From positions 1 to 54,426 of the forward strand of contig CAZBTJ010000022.1 in the NCBI GenBank assembly GCA_964494325.1: 54,426 nt of DNA, written 5' to 3'. Positions 16,830 through 24,802 of the stretch are shown one piece after another. A program made the translations under genes and the position numbers. Position 1 is the stretch's first letter, and each line of letters opens with the position of its first letter. The DNA is from JAIPFM01 sp964494325 (GTDB lineage: Bacteria; Planctomycetota; Phycisphaerae; Sedimentisphaerales; Anaerobacaceae). The notes beneath the pieces are model-generated. The model did not search any database, was not told the DNA's origin, and saw only the letters and a list, made by a program, of their open reading frames with translations.

Positions 16830-18442
16830 ATGGCGAAAATAATTCATTTCATTGCACGGGCTTTACTTGTTTTATCAGCATTCAGTACAACTGGGGTCAA
16901 TGCAGCGGATCTGCCCAATATTGTCATTGTGTACACGGATGATCTGGGCTTTGGAGATCTCTCCATGTACAACCCTAAGGCTGCGTACAAGACACCTCGT
17001 ATTGACAAAATGGCCAGAGAAGGCATCATGTTCACAGATGCGCACAGTCCCTCCACCATCTGTTCACCCTCGCGTTACGGGCTGTTTTCTGGACAACAGA
17101 TATATCGGTCCACGGGCCGGGGGGGTGGCGCGTTTGAAGGGCCGGGTGGGCCCAGTTATCTCAAACCAGGCACATTGACCCTGGGCGCAATGCTTCAGGC
17201 CAAGGGATACCGTACTGGTGTCTTTGGAAAATGGCACGTGGGCCTCACCTGGTACGACGATGACGGCAAACGACTGGGAGGCGGGTTTGCCAATTCAAAG
17301 TTGATCAACTATGAAAAGAGTACCCCCCTGAAGGACGGCCCCAATAAACGGGGATTTGACGAATCCTTCATTACACCCAACTGTCCCAACACCGATCCTC
17401 TGTATGTGTACATTGAAAACGGCATGGTCAAGGTGCCTGCCACGGTGCAGCACAAACGCAGCAACCTGCCCAATCTGGACGGATGGCTGTGGGACAATGA
17501 TGAGGGGGTCATGTCCGTAGGGTACGATTTCGAAAATGCCGACAAGATCTTTTATGCCAAGACAATAGCCTTTATTACTGATCATCTCGACAGCCACAAA
17601 GACACACCCTTCTTTGCGGTCTTGTCCACGCAGATTGCCCATGCCCCAGTACTGCCTGCAGAAGAATTCCGAGGCAAAACGGATGGTGGCCCCAGGGGCG
17701 ACTTTCTCTGGGAGCTGGATGTCCTGGTAGGACGCTTGCTCGATAAACTGGAGAGTCTGGGTGTCGCGGACAACACATTGGTCCTGTTTAATTCGGACAA
17801 TGGGGCTGNNNNNNNNNNCACTATCACCGCATGCGTCAGGAATACAACCATGATGCGTCCGGCGGTTGGCGCGGCATGAAGCGTGACGGGTGGGAAGGCG
17901 GCCACCGTGTCCCCTTTATCGCACGCTGGCCTTTGGCCATTCCTGCGGGACAGGTGTCAAGGCAGATGACCAGTACCACAGACATCTTCGCTACGTTGGC
18001 CTCCGTGGTGGGGTATGAGCTTAAGGAAGCCGATGCCAGGGACAGTTTTGATATGTTGCCTGTCCTGCTGGGCATCCAGGCCGAAGACAATCCTGTCAGG
18101 CCTCATCTGCTCACGCAGGGCTTCAGGGGCGAGTTTCAGATCCGCCAGGGCCCCTGGAAATACCTGGATCATAAGCTATCTGGAGGCAACAACTACACCC
18201 AGGGCTTCATGCCCCAATATCTGTTGCCAGAAACTGCCCCTGATGCAACAGGCCAATTATTTCACATGGAAGAAGATCCCGGCGAAACCACCAACCTCTT
18301 CTTCAAGTCATCCGAGAAACGCAAGGAAATCCAGGCCCTCCTGACCCGTTTGAAATCCAGCGGACGCAGCGCACCCAAGGTCAGAAAACCCATTGGCATT
18401 GAGAACATCCTGCGGCTCAAAACAAAACCAAACACACTTTGA
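16830..18442 (+). CDS. Exported sulfatase (type I), interrupted by a scaffold gap
   Basis: A formylglycine-dependent sulfatase that removes sulfate esters from a glycan or other organic sulfate. The signal peptide spans about 1-25; metal-site residues follow in IVIVYTDDLGFGD, and the modified cysteine is C78 in TICSPSRYGLFSG, matching C-x-P-S-R. The later motifs GVFGKWHVG, DNTLVLFNSDNGA and GWEGGHRVPFIARWP are present. The 10 N at 17809-17818 put the second part (from HYHRMRQEY) in another frame, so the true gap is not 10 bases; the gene is probably intact in the organism. It needs an anaerobic or aerobic sulfatase-maturing enzyme, not seen here. Confidence 0.9.
17809..17818. other. Scaffold gap (10 N) within the sulfatase gene
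   Basis: Ten N replace sequence between DNGA and HYHR of the sulfatase. The flanking frames disagree by two, so ten is a placeholder and not the real length. Confidence 0.98.
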
Positions 18443-18525
18443 TCAACAGGGCTGTGACAAGAAAAGGGCCAAATAAGATCGCGTATGAACATGTCACTTG
18501 GAGAGTTTGACACTTCATAGAGCAG

Positions 18526-19266
18526 CTAGTGTGATTTTCGATACTGCCCTGGTGACTTGCCCATGATACGCACGAATTCACGGGACAGGTGACTGTGATC
18601 GCAGAAACCACAGTCATGGGCAATCTGTGTAATCGTATGATTGGTGCGCCGGAGCACAACACAGGCCTGATGTACACGAAATCGGTTAATGAACTTCACG
18701 GGTGTCATGCCAAAATTACGGCGAAAAACCCGCTCAAATTGACTGACAGACAGATTGGTCACATGGGCTAGAGCCTTGACATCAATCCGGGATTTGTAGT
18801 TCGTGCTGATGTATTCGATGATCTGACTCATCTTGTGGTACGGTTTCCATGTATCCCCCAATCTATGCAGATTCTGTGTGATACCAGCCAGGCCGATGAT
18901 TCTCTGGTCTTCTGAATATAGGGGGATCTTGTGGGTCATGTACCACTCCACAGTACCGTCCCGATTGGGCACCATTTCTATACGGTTATCCAGAGTTTTC
19001 CCTGTATTGAGCACTTCCAGATCGTCTTGAAGAAAGTTGTTCACAAGATCTTCAGGAAACACATCTCCATCCACCAGGCCTATGATCTCGTCCTCACTTT
19101 CAACACACAACTTGTCCATCAAAAAGCGATTACCTGTCATAAATCGCCCCTCACGATCCTTGACAAAGAAACAGACATCACTGATATGCTCAAAGAGCTG
19201 TGTAATGCGTAAGGCCTCACACCCAAGTTGTGTGACAAATTGTTTTTTGAGTTCTTGCCTGTTCAT
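18526..19266 (-). CDS. AraC-family regulator with N-terminal PAS domain
   Basis: A 246-residue transcription factor. Residues about 20-135 form a PAS-like sensor (DVCFFVKDREGRFMTGN, then EWYMTHKIPLY), and residues about 145-246 carry the two helix-turn-helix units of AraC (LAHVTNLSVSQFERVFRRNF and ITQIAHDCGFCDHSHLSREF) ending in GKSPGQYRKSH. The PAS domain presumably senses a small ligand or redox state. It is divergent from the sugar isomerase gene with 160 bases between the starts, so that cluster is the likely target. It converges on the sulfatase gene. Confidence 0.9.
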   Translation of the reverse strand: MNRQELKKQFVTQLGCEALRITQLFEHISDVCFFVKDREGRFMTGNRFLMDKLCVESEDEIIGLVDGDVFPEDLVNNFLQDDLEVLNTGKTLDNRIEMVPNRDGTVEWYMTHKIPLYSEDQRIIGLAGITQNLHRLGDTWKPYHKMSQIIEYISTNYKSRIDVKALAHVTNLSVSQFERVFRRNFGMTPVKFINRFRVHQACVVLRRTNHTITQIAHDCGFCDHSHLSREFVRIMGKSPGQYRKSH

Positions 19267-19298
19267 GATTCAATTCCCACATAAAGCTCAGGCCATGG

Positions 19299-19308
19299 TA
19301 ACCGGTTA
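19299..19308. promoter_or_regulatory. Palindrome in the divergent araC/isomerase intergenic region
   Basis: TAACCGGTTA is a perfect 10 bp palindrome with the AANCGNTT core of LacI/GalR operators, but its outer bases do not fit the full consensus. It lies 33 bases from the regulator start and about 119 from the isomerase start. It could be a regulator site. Confidence 0.35.
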
Positions 19309-19426
19309 TGCCGAAATTGTACACAAAAATGCCAAGAGTATTCTATCCGAGTTTATCCTGGCGACCTATAGTCTTCATGCTATCCAAAGGATATTGGTCA
19401 GACATAATCAAACAAGGAGAAAGAAT

Positions 19427-20470
19427 ATGACTGCAAGCTCGAACGCCCTTCCCAAACTTCACAATGCCATGTGGCCCGGACTGGTTGGCAAGGGTACCGA
19501 TCCAGGCCAGGAGCCACCCATCAGTCTCGAACGCATGCTTGAATTGACAGCTGGCGCAGAGGTGAACGGCCAGAGGTTCGACGGCATTGACTACTTCCTC
19601 TTCCTGCCGCACACGGATCCCAATGCCAGTGATGATGAACTGAAAAGAACCGCTGACCTCATTCAAGGCCATGGCTTTAATGTGGGCTCGCTTGTAGCCC
19701 CAGTGTGGCCTGGTACGATCGGCGATTCAGCCATGGGCGATAATGCGGCTCGCAAGAAATTTCTCGATGCTGTACGCATGGCATGCCGCATTGCAGGCGT
19801 GTTTAATGACCATGGTGTGCGTAAGTACGGCGTAATCCGGGTCGATTCAGCAGAGTTCGGCGTAGAAAAATGGGGTAAGGATCCAAAGGCGAACACGGGA
19901 AAAATTGCCGAAACATTCCGTGAAGCTGCCAAAATCGCAGCCGATCACGGCGAACGCATTGCTGCCGAAGGCGAGATCTGCTGGGCAGGTATGCACAGCT
20001 GGAAAGACATGCTGGATCTCCTGGAAGCCGTGGACATGCCAGAGACATTTGGTTTCCAGGCCGATATGGCACATACTTACCTGTATCTACTGGGTTACAA
20101 TGCACCAGAATACGCCATGGTGCAGCCCGGTTATTCAGACGAAGCATTCTATGCTGCGTACGAAACCATGGTGGACAAGCTGCGACCCTGGACCATTGAT
20201 TTCCACGTGGCACAGAACGACGGTGAGGTGCACGGCGCTGGTTCACACGACAAGACAGGCAAGCACTGCCAGGCCGACGACCCCAATGGCAAGCTTGACA
20301 TAGTGCGATGCGCCGGCTACTGGCTCAAAGACGCTTCATCCCGCGGCATTCAACACATCTGCTGGGATGGATGCATGTTCCCCAACGCAACGCTTGAATC
20401 ATCCGACACGTGGAACGCGATCCTCAACGTGATGCTCAAGGTGCGCGAAGCGAGCGGCTGGACGGCCTAG
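19427..20470 (+). CDS. Sugar isomerase/epimerase-type TIM barrel protein
   Basis: A 347-residue xylose-isomerase-like TIM barrel. Candidate metal ligands lie in order: glutamate in IAAEGEICWAGMHS, aspartate and histidine in FQADMAHTY, histidine in TIDFHVAQNDG and aspartate in HICWDGCMF. The family is common in PVC bacteria next to Gfo/Idh/MocA oxidoreductases and is rarely characterised, so the substrate is open. I start at ATG 19427 (AAGGAGA upstream); the longer open frame back to 19037 overlaps the regulator gene and is not used. It is the first gene of a run with the oxidoreductase and cupin genes. Confidence 0.82.
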   Translation: MTASSNALPKLHNAMWPGLVGKGTDPGQEPPISLERMLELTAGAEVNGQRFDGIDYFLFLPHTDPNASDDELKRTADLIQGHGFNVGSLVAPVWPGTIGDSAMGDNAARKKFLDAVRMACRIAGVFNDHGVRKYGVIRVDSAEFGVEKWGKDPKANTGKIAETFREAAKIAADHGERIAAEGEICWAGMHSWKDMLDLLEAVDMPETFGFQADMAHTYLYLLGYNAPEYAMVQPGYSDEAFYAAYETMVDKLRPWTIDFHVAQNDGEVHGAGSHDKTGKHCQADDPNGKLDIVRCAGYWLKDASSRGIQHICWDGCMFPNATLESSDTWNAILNVMLKVREASGWTA

Positions 20471-20472
20471 CT

Positions 20473-20505
20473 CAGGTATCAAGTATCAGGTATCAGGAGT
20501 CAGAA
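20473..20505. repeat. Degenerate CAGGTATCA repeat
   Basis: CAGGTATCA, AGTATCAGG and TATCAGGAG units follow one another in tandem between two coding sequences. Only this copy was seen in the window. Confidence 0.6.
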
Positions 20506-20520
20506 CTTTAAACCCCTTCC

Positions 20521-20539
20521 GCAAAATGCGTTATTTTGC
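20521..20539. promoter_or_regulatory. Inverted repeat upstream of the Gfo/Idh/MocA gene
   Basis: GCAAAAT and ATTTTGC are perfect 7 bp inverted repeats around GCGTT, 30 bases before the start codon. A TATAAT follows at 20549-20554 but has no good -35 partner. It may be an operator. Confidence 0.4.
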
Positions 20540-20569
20540 AGAAGTATCTATAATAAAGGAGTCACTGCA

Positions 20570-21715
20570 ATGAAGAAAAACCTCAACGTGGGCCTCATCG
20601 GTTATGGCTTTATGGGCCGGACCCACTCCAACGCCTATCGCAGGGTGTCCAACTTCTTTGACGTACCCTACAAACCTGTGCTCAAAACGGTCTGCGGCCT
20701 GGACGAAGCGAAGGCCCGCGCTTTTGCGGCTCAATGGGACTATGAATCGCACACCACGGACTGGCGTCAGGTCATAGCGGATGATACGATTGATGTGGTT
20801 GACATCTGCGTACCGAACAACATGCATGCCGAGATTGCCATTGCCGCGGCTCAGGCTGGCAAGGCCATCTGCTGCGAAAAACCCCTGGCCCTGAACGTGG
20901 CAGAGGCCGAACAGATGGTTGACGCCGTGGAAAAGGCGGGCGTGCCCAATCTGGTCTCGTTTAATTACCGTCGAGTTCCGGCCGTGACCCTGGCCAAGCA
21001 ACTCATCGACGAGGGACGTTTGGGACGCATCTTTCACTACCGCGCCAACTTCCTCCAGGACTGGACCATCTCCACAGAAGTCCCCCAGGGTGGCATGGGC
21101 ACCTGGCGTCTGGACGCCAAGGCCGCTGGCTCGGGCGTGACCGGTGACCTGCTGGCCCACTGCATAGACACGGCCATGTGGCACAACGGCGCCATCACCA
21201 GCGTCAGTGCCATGACTGAGACCTTTGTGAAACAACGCACCCACGCCGAGACCGGCAAGGTCGAACCCGTGAGCATCGATGATGCCTGCACCTTCATGTG
21301 CCGATTTGACAATGGATCTTTGGGTAACTTCGAGTCCACGCGTTACGCGCGGGGTCACAAGGCCCTGTACACCTTTGAGATCAACGGCGAACATGCCTCC
21401 ATTGCCTGGAACCTCCACGACCTGCATCGTCTGAGTTACTTCGACCATGCTGACGATTCCATTGTGCGCGGCTGGCGCAATGTGCACGTCACTGACGCTG
21501 ACATGCCCTACATGGACAAATGGTGGGTGCCGGGCCTGCAAATTGGGTATGAACACAGTTTTGTGCATCAAGTCGCGGACTTCCTTGAGAATATGGCAGA
21601 GGGTAAGCCCACTTCCCCAAGCTTCCGAGAGGCTCTGGCCACCCAGCAGGTGTGCGAAACCGTGCTCACTTCAGCGAAAAAAGGCACGTGGGAAACGGTG
21701 CCAGCGAGCAAGTGA
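20570..21715 (+). CDS. Gfo/Idh/MocA family oxidoreductase
   Basis: A 381-residue NAD(P)-dependent sugar or polyol dehydrogenase. The N-terminal Rossmann fold shows GLIGYGFMGRTHSNAY at about 8-23, DVVDICVPNNMHAEIA, and the family's catalytic motif CCEKPLALNVAEAEQM near residue 105. The C-terminal half has the substrate-sheet pattern including GSGVTGDLLAHCIDTAMWHNG with the usual Asp and His. AAAGGAG precedes the ATG. It lies 99 bases after the isomerase and before the cupin gene, as expected for an operon that oxidises and isomerises an unknown sugar. Confidence 0.92.
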   Translation: MKKNLNVGLIGYGFMGRTHSNAYRRVSNFFDVPYKPVLKTVCGLDEAKARAFAAQWDYESHTTDWRQVIADDTIDVVDICVPNNMHAEIAIAAAQAGKAICCEKPLALNVAEAEQMVDAVEKAGVPNLVSFNYRRVPAVTLAKQLIDEGRLGRIFHYRANFLQDWTISTEVPQGGMGTWRLDAKAAGSGVTGDLLAHCIDTAMWHNGAITSVSAMTETFVKQRTHAETGKVEPVSIDDACTFMCRFDNGSLGNFESTRYARGHKALYTFEINGEHASIAWNLHDLHRLSYFDHADDSIVRGWRNVHVTDADMPYMDKWWVPGLQIGYEHSFVHQVADFLENMAEGKPTSPSFREALATQQVCETVLTSAKKGTWETVPASK

Positions 21716-21735
21716 AGAGCCCATCGAGGCAGTAA

Positions 21736-21806
21736 GTAGGGGCGGGTCCCTGTGGCCGCCCGAATGAGCAACCGTAAAAAAGGCGGGCCCAGAAACCTGC
21801 CCTTAC
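21736..21806. repeat. GC-rich palindromic intergenic element
   Basis: GTAGGGGCGGGT (21736-21747) pairs imperfectly with ACCTGCCCTTAC (21795-21806), and inside GGCCGCCC pairs with GGCGGGCC with one bulge. The 71 bp element resembles the GTAGGGGCGGGT-type palindromes dispersed in many environmental genomes. It lies between the oxidoreductase stop and the cupin start. Confidence 0.7.
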
Positions 21807-21826
21807 AATGTACAAGGAGATACACC

Positions 21827-23044
21827 ATGTCAACACACACAATTGCAGAACGAGCCCTGGAACAAGGTCAGGGTATATTGCGTTTAACCCCCACCTGGGT
21901 CCCCCGGTCCTTCTGTGTGCCGGGTAGACGCATCAAGCTGCATCCCAATGATTATTACGCCTTGGGAGGCGAAAGGGGAGGCATTGATGAGCGGTGGTTT
22001 GCGTCGACGACTCCGGCTGACAACGGCCCACTCACTTCCCCGAATGAAGGCCTGAGCTTTGTGGTGTGCGAAGATGGGGACACGACCGAACCAATCCTTC
22101 TCAGGGACGCCATCGCAGAACTCAAGGGACAGATCATCGGTGACCGACTGTGGCAGGCACACAAACGCTGGCCCATGTACTCGAAATTTTTCGACAACAA
22201 AGGCGCCTTGCCACATCACATACACCATCGCGATGAACACGCCGCCCCAACCGGCCAGCTTGGCAAGCCCGAAGCGTATTATTTCCCCCCCCAGGTAAAC
22301 AACCATGGCGGTGACTTCCCTTACACCTTCTTCGGGCTCAATCCCGGTGTGACCAAGGATCAGGTTCGCAAGGCCCTCCAGGATGCCGATGAGGGAAGAG
22401 ACAACGCGATTACGTCTCTGGCCCCGGCCCACCGCCTCCAGGTCGGGACGGGCTGGGATGTGCCCCCGGGTGTCCTGCACGCTCCGGGGAGCCTCTGCAC
22501 ATACGAACCTCAGAAGGCCTCGGATGTCTTTGCGATGTATGAGAACATCACCCATGACCAGGTTGTGCCCAAGGAACTCCTCTGGAAGGACACGCCCAAA
22601 GACAAGCTGGGCGATGTGGACCATCTATTGGCAGTCATTGACTGGGACCTCAATGTGGATCCCAATTTTGCCAAGAACCGCTTTATGCGACCTCGACCTG
22701 TTATGTCGCTGGAAGCCATGGAGGCCGCAGGCTACAGAGAGAACTGGATCTGTTACAAATCCAGCGCATTTAGTGCCAAAGAACTGACAGTCTTGCCAGG
22801 CCACGCTGTGACCATTAAAGACAATGGCGCCTACGGCATGATCATGATGCAGGGACACGGCACCATGGGCGTTTGGCCTGTGGAAACCCCCACCATGATT
22901 CGTTACGGTCAGTTGACCCATGACGAGTATTTTGTCTCCGAATCAGCTGCGAAGGCCGGTGTCAAGATCACAAATCCCTCACAAACAGATCCCATTGTCA
23001 TGCTCAAGCACTTTGGTCCGGACAATCCAGATCTAACGCTTTGA
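21827..23044 (+). CDS. Mannose-6-phosphate isomerase-like cupin
   Basis: A 405-residue protein with the zinc-cupin layout of class I mannose-6-phosphate isomerases but distant from ManA at 9149. Likely ligands are the histidines and glutamate of LPHHIHHRDEHA followed by GKPEAYYFPP, and the later histidine in VPPGVLHAPGSLCTYEPQ. A second cupin-like half follows (TVLPGHAVTIKDNGAYG). It is probably a sugar isomerase or a sugar-binding cupin of the cluster. I start at ATG 21827 after AAGGAGA; the longer frame runs through the palindromic element. An 8-C homopolymer lies at 22285-22292. Confidence 0.8.
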   Translation: MSTHTIAERALEQGQGILRLTPTWVPRSFCVPGRRIKLHPNDYYALGGERGGIDERWFASTTPADNGPLTSPNEGLSFVVCEDGDTTEPILLRDAIAELKGQIIGDRLWQAHKRWPMYSKFFDNKGALPHHIHHRDEHAAPTGQLGKPEAYYFPPQVNNHGGDFPYTFFGLNPGVTKDQVRKALQDADEGRDNAITSLAPAHRLQVGTGWDVPPGVLHAPGSLCTYEPQKASDVFAMYENITHDQVVPKELLWKDTPKDKLGDVDHLLAVIDWDLNVDPNFAKNRFMRPRPVMSLEAMEAAGYRENWICYKSSAFSAKELTVLPGHAVTIKDNGAYGMIMMQGHGTMGVWPVETPTMIRYGQLTHDEYFVSESAAKAGVKITNPSQTDPIVMLKHFGPDNPDLTL

Positions 23045-23057
23045 TTCGAGCCTAACC

Positions 23058-24047
23058 GTGGGTACGGACATTGATGCCTTGCTCATTACCACGGGCGATC
23101 GTTGGCATGCCCTGGCTTCCATTATGGCCATGCGTGCCGGCAAGGACGTGTACTCGGAAAAACCCTCTTCCATGACTGTGGCCGAGGGTCAGGCTGTGGT
23201 AGATACAGCACATCGTTATCAACGTATCTATCAGACCGGGACACAGCGTCTCAGTCAGGGCAATTTCACCAGCGCCAATGAATTGCTTCGCACGGGTCGT
23301 CTGGGCAACATCCACACAGTACGTGCACATATCGCGCCGTGGGATTCCGCTGAATTGCGTCATGACTGGCTGCCTGCCGAACCGGAACCAGCTAAAGAAG
23401 TGATCGATTGGGATCACTGGCTGGGCCCCTGCCCATGGCGTCCCTTTAATGCCGCTTACTGCAGAGGTCGATGGCGTGGCCATTACGACTTCCACACCAG
23501 CTGTATTGGGGAATGGGGTGCACACACCATTGCTCAGTGCCAGGTGGCCCTGGGCATCGCTGATACCAGTGCCATCAAATACCACTACGTAGCAAACGAC
23601 TCGGGTGATGGCATGGTCACAGAATTTGCCAATGGCATCAAGATGGTTCTGGAACGGGATATGGCCAAGAAATTCTGGCATGGCTCCTGCGGCGTGCGCT
23701 ATGAAGGCACCGAAGGCTGGGTATCTGTGGCCGATGGCTACGAAAGACCCATTGCCTCCTCACCCACACTCATTGAAGACTTCCACAAGCAGGTGCGTGA
23801 TTACCAGGGACGCACAGGACGCCCCATGAATCATATGCGTGACTTCTTTGATTGCGTCAGGTCACGGCGTCAAACTATTGCCAACCCCGTGATGATGCAT
23901 CGCACCATGACCACCGTGCACGCAGCTAATATTTGCATGTGGCTCAAACGGGACATGCAGTTTGACCCGGTGAAGGAACGCTTCGTCAACGATGCCGAAG
24001 CCAATCGACTCCTGTCACGGGCCATGCGTGAGCCTTGGATTATTTAA
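23058..24047 (+). pseudogene. N-terminally truncated Gfo/Idh/MocA oxidoreductase
   Basis: The frame begins inside the Rossmann domain: the first readable part is ALLITTGDRWHALASIMAMRAGKDVYSEKPSS, which in intact relatives lies about 90-120 residues from the start. The cofactor-binding GxGxxG and first strands are missing, while the EKP motif and the whole C-terminal domain (DWDHWLGPCPWRPFN, GEWGAHTIAQCQ) remain. The possible GTG start at 23058 has no ribosome-binding site and lies 13 bases after the cupin stop; an in-frame stop sits at 23034. A deletion that joined it to the cupin gene is the simplest account. An assembly join is also possible. Confidence 0.8.
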
Positions 24048-24051
24048 ATAC

Positions 24052-24095
24052 AGTCTAAAGTCCAGGGTCCTGAGTCCTAAGTCTTGGAGTTTGGA
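24052..24095. repeat. Degenerate AGTCCTAAGTCT repeat
   Basis: AGTCTAAAGTCCAGGGTCC, GAGTCCTAAGTCTTGG and similar 8-9 base units follow each other after the truncated oxidoreductase. Weak family; one copy seen. Confidence 0.45.
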
Positions 24096-24125
24096 GAACC
24101 CTATAAAGAGAAAGAAAGCACTGTT

Positions 24126-24768
24126 ATGTTTACCCCAAAAATATAGAGCCTTTTGGTTGTCACCTGTCTGCTGCTTATTGCCACGCCATTGTTCAGTCAG
24201 ACAATTCCCAAAATCACACCCGAGTTGGAGGGCACGCTCCTGGCCGTGCTCAAATCTGATGCCTCATTCCAGGAAAAAGCAGGTGCCTGTCGACAGTTGG
24301 GCGTAGCCGGGTCTACCAAAGCCATTCCCGTACTGGTGGATTTTCTGGCTGATGAAAAACTATCCCACATGGCGAGGTATGCCTTGGAAACCATGCCTGG
24401 GTCAGCCGTGGGAAAACCTCTACCTGAGGATAGCCGAACGGGGTAGCCTGCCAAACAACCAGCGTCTGGCCATGTGTCGGGAAATTGAACCCCTCTTGAA
24501 GCAAACCGCAGAAAAACAACAATGGTTGGGCGTTTTGGGACGCATTGATTCGCCCAAGGCCTTGGCACAAATCATGCCCTACTTCAATGACCCATCAGTT
24601 AAGGAAGTGGCCTGCACGGTCTCAATTACCCTGATTGAACGCGTCGCCAAAAAGAACCCACGAATAAAAGAGAACCGTACAGTGAAAAAAGTACTGCAAA
24701 AGATTTTGGATGTTTCGACCCAAACAAACTACCAACAACGGGCCAAACGTTTTCTGGGCTCAACCTAA
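24126..24768 (+). pseudogene. HEAT-repeat protein remnant with stop, frameshift and deletion
   Basis: ATG TTT ACC CCA AAA ATA at 24126 is followed by TAG, after which the same frame reads a signal peptide (SLLVVTCLLLIATPLFSQ) and the first HEAT units with LADEKLSHMARYALETMPGSAV. That frame then ends at 24446. Another frame takes over near 24420 and gives the usual C-terminal end of such proteins (ERGSLPNNQRLAMCREIEP, then GVLGRIDSPKALAQIMPYF). The long middle that planctomycete relatives carry is absent. The parts point to an exported HEAT-repeat protein gene that has suffered a nonsense mutation, an internal deletion and a frameshift. Confidence 0.82.
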
Positions 24769-24802
24769 GAGACAACCGCCCTTGGCTAAAATCACCGTTG
24801 AA

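Noticed and set aside
20549..20554. TATAAT as the -10 of a promoter for the oxidoreductase
   Set aside because: No -35 at suitable spacing, and the start would leave almost no leader for the AAAGGAG site.
20531..21571. 346-codon minus-strand frame opposite the oxidoreductase
   Set aside because: The plus strand has GYGFMG and EKP motifs; the minus frame has no family and no start signal.
24126..24146. TAG at codon seven read through as an amino acid (recoding)
   Set aside because: TAG ends other genes here (for example manA and gspI), and the same gene also carries a frameshift and a deletion, which fits plain decay.
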